Of a stretch of 7,820 nt of DNA, positions 1 to 6,548 are shown in pieces. Source of the stretch: Actinomycetes bacterium (GTDB lineage Bacteria > Actinomycetota > Actinomycetes > Actinomycetales > Cellulomonadaceae); NCBI GenBank assembly GCA_023438885.1, contig JAEXPS010000214.1:1-7820 (forward strand), read 5' to 3'. The position numbers were made by a program, and so were the translations under genes. The notes below the pieces were generated by a model that was not told the origin of the DNA, searched no databases, and saw only the letters and a program-made list of their open reading frames with translations. Positions within the stretch are counted from its first letter, which is position 1; each line of letters starts with the position of its first letter.

Positions 1-940
1 GGCCGTCGTCGTCGAGCTGGCTGTCGGCCGGGATGCCCAGGCGCGAGCGCAGCCCCTCCTTGATCTTCTCCGGCATGGCGCCGGCTCCCTTCTCTGGGGG
101 GACGACAGCCGCCGGCGGCGCCGGAGGCTTGAACGACGCCGCTGCGGCGTCGTCGACCAGCCGCGTCAGGGGCGAGCCCGACGCGATCGATGGGCGGCCG
201 CGGTGCGCGGCGGGTGCGGGACGGCCGGGCATCGCCGGGTCCGGAGCGGCCGAACGGCCCGCGTAGGTGAACCGCGAGCTGAGCGCGTTCCACTCCGCGC
301 CGTCGTCCCCGGACTCGTCCGGTCCGACGACCGTGGAAGGGTCGGAGGCCTCGTCGTCCTCGGCGGCGATCGAGTCGGCCAGGCCGGCGTCGACGGCCTC
401 CTGTGCGGAGTACCAAGTCTCCGTCTTCATCGCCGCGCGCCACTCGGCGACGTCGCCGCCGGCCTTCTCGGCGTAGATCGAGGCGATGTTCTGGCTCGTC
501 TTGTCCAGCGAGGCGGCCGCCTTCGCGAGCTGCTCGGCGTCGCCCCACGTGATCATCGAGGCCTCGTGGATCATCATCTCGGCGTTGCGTGCCATCACCA
601 GCTCGTCGCCGCCGAGCGCGATGAACGAGGCCGCGGACGCGGCCAGCCCGTCGACCTGGACCCGCACGTAGGCCTTCGCCCGGCGGATCATGTTGAGGAT
701 CGCGATGCCGTCGTACACCTCTCCACCAGGGGAGTTGATGTACAGGTTGATCCGGTCGACCTCGCCCAGGGCGGCGAAGTCCCGCGCGAACTGCGCCGCG
801 GTGACGCCGTACCAGCCGCCGATGCCGGCGTACAGGTAGATGTCGGCGACCGTCTCCTCCTCGCCGGCGGCGTTGAACCGCCGCGCGGTGGACATGACCC
901 GGCCGGCCGGCGGCCGATGCTTCAGCGTGGCGGGTGCCAT
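1..940 (-). CDS. ClpP-type prohead (head maturation) protease, 3' end cut by window edge
   Basis: Read directly from the minus strand: 313 codons run open to the window edge, so the C-terminus is missing. Residues about 30-193 form a ClpP (S14) fold. INSPGG at 68-73 matches the oxyanion region. S102 in GLAASAAS is the expected nucleophile, and H125 in MMIHEAS the expected histidine. E174 in the KTETWYSA stretch sits where E. coli ClpP has its catalytic Asp; I infer this by aligning to the AxEAVxxGLxDSI motif that follows. In phages this family cleaves scaffold and capsid proteins during head maturation, matching its place after the portal gene. ATG 940 is preceded by AGGAGG with a 7-base spacer and overlaps the portal gene by 19 bases. 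Residues 195-313 form an acidic then Ala/Pro-rich extension that could be a fused scaffold. It contains an internal start at residue 289. The catalytic assignment is solid; the tail's role is inferred. Confidence 0.9.
   Translation of the reverse strand, partial: MAPATLKHRPPAGRVMSTARRFNAAGEEETVADIYLYAGIGGWYGVTAAQFARDFAALGEVDRINLYINSPGGEVYDGIAILNMIRRAKAYVRVQVDGLAASAASFIALGGDELVMARNAEMMIHEASMITWGDAEQLAKAAASLDKTSQNIASIYAEKAGGDVAEWRAAMKTETWYSAQEAVDAGLADSIAAEDDEASDPSTVVGPDESGDDGAEWNALSSRFTYAGRSAAPDPAMPGRPAPAAHRGRPSIASGSPLTRLVDDAAAASFKPPAPPAAVVPPEKGAGAMPEKIKEGLRSRLGIPADSQLDDDG
74..91 (-). promoter_or_regulatory. Internal Shine-Dalgarno and in-frame ATG in the protease tail (possible nested scaffold start)
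   Basis: On the minus strand AAGGGAG (91-85) is followed by an 8-base spacer and an ATG (76-74). That ATG is in frame with the protease at residue 289. The reading frame continues MPEKIKEGLRSRLGIPADSQ and runs off the window. The site lies beyond the ClpP domain, just after a proline-rich linker at residues 271-283. Phage lambda makes its scaffold Nu3 from an internal in-frame start in the protease gene C, so this layout has a precedent. Use of this start is inferred, and the AAGGGAG could instead be ordinary Glu-Lys-Gly codons. Confidence 0.45.
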
Positions 941-2397
941 GGTGCTGCCTCCTGAGGCTCTGGTGCGGGTGCCGGCGCCGGTTGCGGCGGCTGCTGGTCG
1001 GGGGGCTGGTCGCCGAGCGTGGCGCCGGCCCGGCGGGCGAGGTCCCGGGCCTCGTCCTGGGTGATGACGACACCGACGGCGACGTTCGCCTTCTGCAGCA
1101 CCTCGGCCGCGAAGCGGGCGCGAGCGGCGTCGACCGGGTCGTGCTGCTCGCCTTTCCCGGCGGCTGGGGCCTTGCGCGTGGGCAGGCCGTGCGCTGTGCG
1201 GATGTACTGCTCGAGGTCCTCGTCTGGGGTCAGGGCCCCGCATTCGATGAGGGCCTTGATCGCTTCGGCCGTGGCCGGGGATCGTGACCCGATCTCGTCG
1301 AACACCACCCTGGGCGCCGGCTCGTCGGGCCCCCAGTTCAGGTCGACCAGGTCCTCGATCACGTGCTGGTTGACGACGTCCGCGATCTCCAGGGCGACCG
1401 TCTGCAGCGAGAGCGTGAAGAAGTCGGCGAACGTCGACCCCAGCGCCCACGACCCGGTCTCCGTGCCGAGGTTCAGGAAGTGCGCCAGCACCGTGCGAGC
1501 GATCTGCTCGTCGTAGTAGCGGATCCACTTCTCGGCGTCCGGCAGCTGGCCGGTCACGCCCTGCAACGTCAGCTTCGCCCCGCGCGGGATCGCCGCCCCC
1601 GAGTTGTCTCCGGAACGGAAGTTCTTGGCCGTCTTCAGCCCGGCCTCCAGGTCGGCCTTCTCCAGCTGCGCGCGCTTGTCGGAGTCGGTGATCCCGGTGA
1701 AGTCGGCGCCCTCGTAGACCGGCACGCCCATCCCGTTGCGGTCGACCGTCTGCGCCCCCACGCGCAGCAGCCGATCCTTGAGCAGCCAGAACTTGTACGC
1801 CGGACGCAGCAGGCTCTGGCCGAACCAGTTGCCGCCCTCGCGGTCGTTCACGTAGACGACGAGCCGGTCGACGGTCATCCGCCGCGCCTTGCCGTCCAGG
1901 CCCTCCTGCTCGATCGCGACCAGGCCGCCGTCGGAAGCCACCTCGACCTTGGTGATGGTGCGAGGCGGCCGCCAGCCGAGCTTGCGCAGGTGCAGCAGCC
2001 CAACCTCGTCCAGCCGGTACACCTGTTCGAACGGGGAGTGCCCGAACGGCAGCATCAGCAGTGCGTGGCGCAGGTGCGTGGGCCAGGAGAACCGGTCCCG
2101 CGAGCGCAGCGGCGGCTCCGGCTCGGCACCGACCAGCGGCAGCCCGAGGTCCTCGGCGACGAACTTGGCGACATCGGGGCGAGCGCCGGCCGGGTCGATG
2201 CTCCACCGGGTGCGGCGCACCGGCAGGGTGACAGCCCGCAGCACGCTCATCACCTGGGAGTCCTGCCGGCGCATCGCGTCGTAGACCTCGATGCTCAACG
2301 GCCAGCGCAGCTCCGGGGTCTGCTCGTCGTCCTCGGGCGCGGCCCAGAACGCGGAGACTCCGGCGGCGTAGCCGACCTCGGTCTTGGGATCCGCCAC
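922..2397 (-). CDS. Phage portal protein (DUF935 / Mu gp29-like)
   Basis: The 491-residue product should form the dodecameric ring at the unique head vertex through which DNA enters. The sequence resembles the DUF935 (Mu gp29-like) portals. It has an N-terminal region with a WPL motif at 32-34, the GWRPPRTI segment near 141, and WFGQSLLRPAYKFWLLKD at 191-208. The stretch 292-356 (IRYYDEQIARTVLAHFLNLG onward) corresponds to the long stem and clip helices. The tail 464-490 is Gln/Pro/Ala-rich and probably disordered. The start is GTG 2397, preceded by AGGGAGG with a 6-base spacer (2404-2410). The gene begins 15 bases after the terminase large subunit stop, and its last 19 bases overlap the protease start. 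Length and neighbours agree with a portal; only the exact subfamily is uncertain. Confidence 0.88.
   Translation of the reverse strand: MADPKTEVGYAAGVSAFWAAPEDDEQTPELRWPLSIEVYDAMRRQDSQVMSVLRAVTLPVRRTRWSIDPAGARPDVAKFVAEDLGLPLVGAEPEPPLRSRDRFSWPTHLRHALLMLPFGHSPFEQVYRLDEVGLLHLRKLGWRPPRTITKVEVASDGGLVAIEQEGLDGKARRMTVDRLVVYVNDREGGNWFGQSLLRPAYKFWLLKDRLLRVGAQTVDRNGMGVPVYEGADFTGITDSDKRAQLEKADLEAGLKTAKNFRSGDNSGAAIPRGAKLTLQGVTGQLPDAEKWIRYYDEQIARTVLAHFLNLGTETGSWALGSTFADFFTLSLQTVALEIADVVNQHVIEDLVDLNWGPDEPAPRVVFDEIGSRSPATAEAIKALIECGALTPDEDLEQYIRTAHGLPTRKAPAAGKGEQHDPVDAARARFAAEVLQKANVAVGVVITQDEARDLARRAGATLGDQPPDQQPPQPAPAPAPEPQEAAPWHPPR
948..953 (-). promoter_or_regulatory. Ribosome-binding site of the prohead protease
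   Basis: AGGAGG lies on the minus strand inside the end of the portal gene, 7 bases before ATG 940. This near-consensus Shine-Dalgarno fixes the start at 940 rather than at the in-frame ATG of residue 16. Confidence 0.75.
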
Positions 2398-2412
2398 CGG
2401 TGACCTCCCTCG

Positions 2413-4200
2413 CTAGAAGCCGATCGACTGCAGGTCCGACGTGAGCGACTCGCCGGGCTCCGGCTCGATCGCCTGCGGCGGTGGGGGAGGCGGCGCCTCT
2501 TGCTCGAGCGGGCGGCTCATCAGCCACAGCGCCCCGGCCCACGACACCAGCGGCGCTGAGTCCACCGGGGAGTGCCGGCGGTCGAACACCTTCGCGTCCG
2601 CCGCCAGGGTCCGCGTCGACGCCGTCGCTGCGGCCAGGTCCAGGACCGGCTGCACGTTGTGGCGCACCTTGTTGTCGCGTACCGCGTCGAACGCCGAGGA
2701 GAAGACCTCCAGCAGGTCGGCGCCCTCCTGGTCGACCACGGGGATGTCGAACGTCTCGTCCGCCTTGAGCTTGCGCATCAGAGGGGAGACCGGTGCGCCG
2801 CGTGTCTGCCCGGTCACGCGCCGGATCCGCGGCCGCCGCACGGGGTCCATGAGCCAGTCCCGGACCCAGTCCTGCCCGTACCGGGAGGCCACCACGACGA
2901 CCTGGTCGGCGCCGTCGGGCCGCTTGCCGCCGAACGAGACGTAGGTGTGCGACCGGTCGAACGAGGTGTCCAACGACGCGTCGACGAGGCCCTCGAGGAT
3001 GTCCTCGGGGGCGGCGGTCTGCCGGCCGTCCGGCCCGGCGACTGGGGTGTTCTGGCCCTTCTCCCACGCGCCGGCGGGGAACGGGCCAGCCAGCGCGCCT
3101 TCGGACCACTGGCACAGGACCTCGGTGCGGAAGACCCACTCGGGTTCCTTGAGGGCCGAGGCGATGTTGCGCTCGGTGAAGCCGAGGTTCCAGTTCAGCG
3201 ACGGGTTCGCCTGTGCCCAGCCGGCACGGTCGCGCCGGTCGCAGTTCGGCGGGGCGGAGTACTCGAACAGGGCCAGGGTGTCGTTGTCGACCTCGAGCTC
3301 GTCGAGGCTCAGCTCGTCCTCGTCGGACTCCTCGTCGTCATCGGCCAGCACGCCGGCCACCGACTCCAGGTCGAACTGGGTCGGGCCCGACGCGGCCGCC
3401 TCACCCTCGGCCGCCAGGATCCCGTCGGGATCCCCGAGTGCCCGGTGCGCCTGGCGTCGCAGGTACTTCAGCACGACCGACGTCATGTCGCCGGCGTTCG
3501 AGAACCCCAGGATCAGGGCCTCGGCCTGCGCCATCGTCGTGTGCGTGATCGCGCCCCACGCGTCCCACGTCTGGTGCTCACGCAGCTCGTCGAGCAGGAC
3601 CAGGTTCCCCGACAGTCCACGCCCGGCCTTGCGGGAGGCAGCCTTGACCTTCCACCGCTTGACCCGCTCCCGGCCGTCGGCGTCGGACACCAGCAGCGCG
3701 AGCGCCTTCTTGCCGTTGACCCGGGTGACCTTGCTGACCAGCCCCGCCAGCTCGTCGTTCTCCTCGACGAGCTCGACCGCGCCCTCCCAGACCTCCTCGG
3801 CCTGGTCCAGGTCCTGCGCGGTGCCGAGCACCAGCGGCCAGCCCCACACCACCATGAACCACAGCGCGAGGACCTGCGACAGCGTCGACTTGCCGTTCTG
3901 CCTGGCCACGAGCACGACGACCTGACGGAACCGCAGCGAGCCGTCCTCGAGGAGCTCGAGCATGTGCACCAGCAGCCAGCGCTGCCACGGGTACAGCGTG
4001 ATCCCCAGCACGTCGCTGGCGAAGTCGATCACGTCGTACCCGAGCGTCCAGCGCTCGGTCTCTTCCGAGCGGGGCTCCAGCGGCCGCAGCGGCGGGGTGA
4101 ACACCCGCGGCTTCTCCGCACCGAACAGCTTGGCCCGGTTGGCGTTACGCCCGGCGCCGGCGCGCCGCCGCTCCTTGGAGGCTGGAGACGGTGCCGCCAC
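2413..4200 (-). CDS. terL: Terminase large subunit (packaging ATPase and nuclease)
   Basis: The 595-residue product is the motor that translocates and cuts phage DNA. Visible in order: an adenine-binding-like motif LYPWQRW at 69-75; a Walker A variant ARQNGKST at 99-106; a Walker B NLVLLDEL at 199-206 with the catalytic Glu after the Asp; and a coupling-motif candidate LGFSNAG at 231-237. An RNase H-like nuclease begins with VDASLDTSFDRSH at 406-418 and probably ends with an acidic residue near D547 in HSPVDSAPLVSW. Between the domains lies a very acidic insertion (287-307, 14 of 21 residues Asp or Glu). The C-terminus has six consecutive prolines from 570. GTG 4200 follows AAGGGAG with a 6-base spacer and overlaps the small subunit gene by 56 bases. 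A GTG at residue 33 (4104) would remove the overlap but lose a basic N-terminal tail. Confidence 0.93.
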   Translation of the reverse strand: MAAPSPASKERRRAGAGRNANRAKLFGAEKPRVFTPPLRPLEPRSEETERWTLGYDVIDFASDVLGITLYPWQRWLLVHMLELLEDGSLRFRQVVVLVARQNGKSTLSQVLALWFMVVWGWPLVLGTAQDLDQAEEVWEGAVELVEENDELAGLVSKVTRVNGKKALALLVSDADGRERVKRWKVKAASRKAGRGLSGNLVLLDELREHQTWDAWGAITHTTMAQAEALILGFSNAGDMTSVVLKYLRRQAHRALGDPDGILAAEGEAAASGPTQFDLESVAGVLADDDEESDEDELSLDELEVDNDTLALFEYSAPPNCDRRDRAGWAQANPSLNWNLGFTERNIASALKEPEWVFRTEVLCQWSEGALAGPFPAGAWEKGQNTPVAGPDGRQTAAPEDILEGLVDASLDTSFDRSHTYVSFGGKRPDGADQVVVVASRYGQDWVRDWLMDPVRRPRIRRVTGQTRGAPVSPLMRKLKADETFDIPVVDQEGADLLEVFSSAFDAVRDNKVRHNVQPVLDLAAATASTRTLAADAKVFDRRHSPVDSAPLVSWAGALWLMSRPLEQEAPPPPPPQAIEPEPGESLTSDLQSIGF

Positions 4201-4789
4201 CGGAGTCTCCCTTCGCCGCCGGCGCCACCGCCTTGGCCACCGGCACCGACGCCGGCGTGATCTGCAGCTCCGCGCAGGCCTTCAGGTAGGTCGGGATCAG
4301 GCCGAACGTCGCCTTCTGGAGCTGGTCCATCCCGGCGCGCTGGGCCTCGTCGATCAGCCAGGCCAACGTCTTGACCACGGCGATCGCGCCGGCGAACTTC
4401 CTGTTCTCCAGGTGCGGAGCCGCGGCGATCGCCGCCGCCGTCGCGTCCGCCATGTACCCACGCTTGCGCACCGGCTTCACCAGCGGCGCGAACCGGTCGC
4501 CCCAGGCGCGGATCTCCTCGGCCGTCTGCCGCTCCACCAGCAGCGCCGGGTGGGGCACGACATGACCACGAGCGTCCTTGACGACCATGCCCTCCTCGTC
4601 GACGCGGGCACGGGCCTCACGCAGCCGCCATACCAGCGACGCGAACGCCTCCAGCGCGGCCCGGTCGACGTTGCCGGCCAGGTCGTTGCTGGCCACGATC
4701 TCGCGCCACACGGCCGCCGGACCCAGCGGCATCCCCTCCGGAGGGCCCGGCGCCGTGGTCTTCGGCGAGCGCGACGACGAACCGCTCAC
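4145..4789 (-). CDS. terS: Terminase small subunit, P27-like, with extra C-terminal domain
   Basis: The 214-residue product should bind the packaging site and load the large subunit. Residues about 26-105 follow the P27-type pattern. A Trp near 28 is followed by D42 and a helix (AALEAFASLVWRLREA). Then come the DEEGMVVKDARGHVVPHP turn at 64-81 and a second long helix with VERQTAEEIRAWGDRFAPL. P27-type proteins usually end soon after that helix. Here about 100 further residues follow, including helical stretches (116-146, 155-176) and a basic end (ARRRRA). GTG 4789 overlaps the preceding stop as GTGA, and GGGGAG lies 9 bases upstream of the start. The position directly before terL with a 56-base overlap is strong context. 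The role of the extra C-terminal region is unknown; it could contact the large subunit. Confidence 0.82.
   Translation of the reverse strand: MSGSSSRSPKTTAPGPPEGMPLGPAAVWREIVASNDLAGNVDRAALEAFASLVWRLREARARVDEEGMVVKDARGHVVPHPALLVERQTAEEIRAWGDRFAPLVKPVRKRGYMADATAAAIAAAPHLENRKFAGAIAVVKTLAWLIDEAQRAGMDQLQKATFGLIPTYLKACAELQITPASVPVAKAVAPAAKGDSGGGTVSSLQGAAARRRRA
4207..4213 (-). promoter_or_regulatory. Ribosome-binding site of terminase large subunit
   Basis: AAGGGAG lies on the minus strand inside the 3' end of the small subunit gene, 6 bases before GTG 4200. It supports the long-overlap start over the alternative GTG at 4104, which has GGAGAAG upstream. Confidence 0.6.
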
Positions 4790-5169
4790 AGCGCCACGCT
4801 CCCCACCTCGATCGCCCCCACTGCCAGCAGCTGGCCCGCCCGGATCGACCCGAGCGACGGCGCGTCGACGAGCAGCTCGGCCACGTACTGCGGCCGCAGC
4901 CGCGCCACCAGGTCCGACAGGTGCCGCCGTGACCGCCGCCAGTCGACCAGCACCGCGATGTCCGCCACCGTCATCGCCGGGTAGTCCGCCAGGACCTCCC
5001 GCACCGCCAGCTCGTACCGCTCCAGCTCGCTGTCGCGGTGGTAGGTGTCGGCCGAACCTGGGGCCAGCGCCCGCCGCACTGCGTTCCTCGAGGCGCCGCG
5101 AGCCCGCGCGATCGCCCGGATCGCGCTCCCGCCGGCGTGAGCCTCGCGGATCGCGGGCCGGTCATGCAC
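4786..5169 (-). CDS. Helix-turn-helix DNA-binding protein resembling the IS21 transposase N-terminus
   Basis: The 127-residue product has two apparent DNA-binding helical units. Residues about 4-36 (IREAHAGGSAIRAIARARG, then SRNAVRRAL) read as a helix-turn-helix of the kind found at the start of IS21-family IstA proteins. After a linker with TYHRD (42-46), residues 52-95 (VREVLADYPAMTVADIAVLV, then DLVARLRPQY) resemble the second IstA helical unit that ends in an RLRP-type motif. No DDE catalytic core follows, so it is not a transposase. GTG 5169 overlaps the preceding stop by 8 bases (GTGCATGA), with only a weak AGG upstream, which suggests coupled translation. Its stop overlaps the terS start as GTGA. 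It may be an accessory packaging-site binder or a regulator; neither is proven. Confidence 0.7.
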   Translation of the reverse strand: MHDRPAIREAHAGGSAIRAIARARGASRNAVRRALAPGSADTYHRDSELERYELAVREVLADYPAMTVADIAVLVDWRRSRRHLSDLVARLRPQYVAELLVDAPSLGSIRAGQLLAVGAIEVGSVAL

Positions 5170-5644
5170 TGCGCCTGCCGGCGATCACGCCCTCGAGGAT
5201 CTTGCGCTGCCACGGCTCGACGGTCAGGCCGAGCGCCTCGCGCATCCAGGCCACCAGGTCGCCTAGGCCGCGATCGTCGAGCACCAAGCGGTCGCTGCCG
5301 GCGTCGTAGCCGTACAGGCCAGCGCCTGGGCGGCGCGAGAGCTCGATGACGGCGTGCGCTTCGCGGCGCAGTCGGGAGATCCGCTCCGCCGGCACGCACA
5401 CGATGTCGGCCTCGAAGCCCCGGAGCGCGGCCGGCGAGCTTGCTGCGGAGTAGATGACCGTCCCGCCGGAGGCGAACCGGATCCGCTGGAGGCCGGCGCC
5501 GCGGCGGATCTCGATCGCGTCGCTGGCCAGTGCAGCGTGCTCGTCGAGCAGCGCGGCAGCGCCGAAGACCGCCACGCGGTACCCGCGCCGCGCCAGCGCC
5601 ACGACGATGCGAAGCCTGGCTGGGACACCCGACAGAGAGTCCAT
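5162..5644 (-). CDS. Small terminase-ATPase-like protein without Walker A, function unknown
   Basis: The 160-residue product has no recognised full domain, but two segments resemble terminase large subunits. Residues 53-89 (RIRFASGGTVIYSAASSPAA, then LRGFEADIVCVPAERI) match the strand-turn-strand leading into Walker B, as in KAASRKAGRGLSGNLVLLDEL of the TerL here. The Asp-Glu pair is replaced by a PAE sequence. Residues 138-150 (LGLTVEPWQRKIL) match LGITLYPWQRWLL at TerL 65-77. The two segments are in the opposite order to TerL, and no Walker A is present, so ATPase activity is unlikely. ATG 5644 follows GGGAGG (5655-5660) with a 10-base spacer. It opens the packaging operon and overlaps the next gene by 8 bases. 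It may be an accessory or regulatory packaging protein, or a remnant; the open frame and tight spacing argue against decay. Confidence 0.72.
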   Translation of the reverse strand: MDSLSGVPARLRIVVALARRGYRVAVFGAAALLDEHAALASDAIEIRRGAGLQRIRFASGGTVIYSAASSPAALRGFEADIVCVPAERISRLRREAHAVIELSRRPGAGLYGYDAGSDRLVLDDRGLGDLVAWMREALGLTVEPWQRKILEGVIAGRRSA

Positions 5645-5829
5645 CGTGACGCATCCTCCCAGGTCAGGGTCCGTTTTCGATGCCACGCGACCCGTTCGGC
5701 ACCCCCGGGGGGTCGCCTGCCGGGGGGAGAGGAAGGAGCCGGCGCGGACATTCCGCCCCCGGGGCATGCTGGATTTTCGGCCGACCCGCCCGGGGCCGGC
5801 TCGCGATGGCGGGCGATGCTCGCTCGGCC
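5645..5829 (-). other. 185-base gap before the packaging operon, with CCCGGG palindromes
   Basis: No gene is supported here. The stretch holds three GC palindromes, ACCCCCGGGGGGT (5701-5713, one extra G), GCCCCCGGGGC (5755-5765) and GCCCGGGGC (5788-5796). It also has a 17-base all-purine run on the plus strand (5722-5738). Two short AT-richer spots (GTTTTC near 5673 and GATTTTC near 5773) stand out. No convincing -35/-10 pair and no stem followed by a T run is visible. It lies between the HNH/kinase pair and the terminase genes, where phages often keep a cos site or a late promoter. Neither can be assigned from sequence alone. Confidence 0.4.
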
Positions 5830-6258
5830 TCACCAAGGACTCGATACCCCGAGATCCGGCGCTAGCGCCGCGGCCCACCCGGGGAAGTCCCGCACCCCGT
5901 CGTCCCGATCGAACCGAGCCAGCCAACGGTCGACACCGGCGATGGTCCGCACCCGATCCCCGCGGCCGCGGCGACGCACCCGATCGATCAGCACATCGCG
6001 CGGCGCGAGCATCACAAACGTCGACGTCGCCGCGACCGTGCGAGCAGCGCGCGCCCGTGCGGTGCTCGTCGCCCCCGCCCGGATCACCACCGCACGCGCG
6101 GCCGTGTCGGCACCCACGCGATCCAGCGCCGCCGCGAACTCGGCATCGGTCCGCCACCGCGCATCGTCCCGGTCGAACACACTCAACCCCGAGGCACGGG
6201 CCGCCGTCGACTTGCCCGCACCCGGCGGGCCGCACAGCAGCACCACGATCCGGGTCAC
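5830..6258 (-). CDS. Small P-loop kinase-like protein (AAA_33 / polynucleotide-kinase type)
   Basis: The 142-residue product starts VTRIVVLLCGPPGAGKST, with a canonical Walker A at residues 10-18 right after the first strand. FDRDDARWRT at 29-38 fits the substrate or second acidic motif of P-loop kinases. FVMLAPRDVLIDRVRRRGRG (81-100) resembles the strand and arginine-rich lid that closes over the phosphate. The length suits a minimal kinase domain; it lacks the phosphatase half of T4 Pnk. An open frame continues upstream to 6696, but GTG 6258 is the sensible start because it precedes the first strand and overlaps the HNH stop as GTGA. GGGGTGA lies just upstream. It may phosphorylate nucleic-acid ends or a nucleotide, but the substrate cannot be read from the sequence. 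Close linkage to HNH hints at DNA-end processing. Confidence 0.78.
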   Translation of the reverse strand: MTRIVVLLCGPPGAGKSTAARASGLSVFDRDDARWRTDAEFAAALDRVGADTAARAVVIRAGATSTARARAARTVAATSTFVMLAPRDVLIDRVRRRGRGDRVRTIAGVDRWLARFDRDDGVRDFPGWAAALAPDLGVSSPW

Positions 6259-6548
6259 CAGTCGCTCACCCCGAGCCCGAGCTGAGGCGACGCGCCCGCG
6301 GACTGGTTGCAGTCCAGGTGCGCCGGCGCCCAGTTGGACGGCTCCCACGTCAGCGCGGGGAAGTCGCGCCGGCTCTTGATGTGCTGCACGCTGCAGCTCT
6401 GCGGGTGCGGATACCGCAGCGCGTAGTCGATCGACAGGTGACAGATCGCGCACGGCGCCTTCGCTCGAGCACCCTCGGCGCGGACCCGCTCCAGCGCGGC
6501 CTGCGCCGCGCGACCCGACCACGGCGGGATCGTCAGACCCGTGTCCAC
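6255..6548 (-). CDS. HNH endonuclease
   Basis: The 97-residue product carries a compact HNH nuclease. C33 and C36 (CAIC) and H77 with C80 (HLDCN) are likely zinc ligands. H56 (QHIKSR) is the expected catalytic His, and N72 (SNW) the central Asn. Small HNH proteins encoded near terminase genes are known in several cos-type phages, where they help terminase cut DNA at cos, as with HK97 gp74; this role here is inferred. I chose GTG 6548, which follows GGAGG with a short 4-base gap. An in-frame ATG at 6734 would add 62 residues of Gly/Ala/Ser/Arg-rich sequence with weaker third-position GC bias. That ATG also falls in the loop of a strong hairpin, so I consider it unlikely. The stop overlaps the kinase start as GTGA, so the two are probably co-translated. 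Confidence 0.82.
   Translation of the reverse strand: MDTGLTIPPWSGRAAQAALERVRAEGARAKAPCAICHLSIDYALRYPHPQSCSVQHIKSRRDFPALTWEPSNWAPAHLDCNQSAGASPQLGLGVSDW

Noticed and set aside
203..955. 250-residue plus-strand open frame
   Set aside because: It is antisense to the ClpP-like protease, whose catalytic Ser and His motifs are plain on the minus strand.
1363..2403. 346-residue plus-strand open frame
   Set aside because: It is antisense to the portal gene and its translation is Arg/Gln/Leu-rich without recognisable motifs.
2572..4260. 562-residue plus-strand open frame
   Set aside because: It is antisense to terL across nearly its whole length; the opposite strand carries clear Walker A, Walker B and nuclease motifs.
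5722..5738. Purine run on the plus strand resembling a Shine-Dalgarno
   Set aside because: No plausible start codon with a coding-like frame follows at suitable spacing; the next ATG (5764) opens only the antisense shadow frame.
5645..6235. N-terminal extension of the TerL-like frame on the minus strand
   Set aside because: It runs antiparallel in frame through the kinase gene and the gap, is Gly/Arg/Ser-rich, and the ATG at 5644 has a Shine-Dalgarno.
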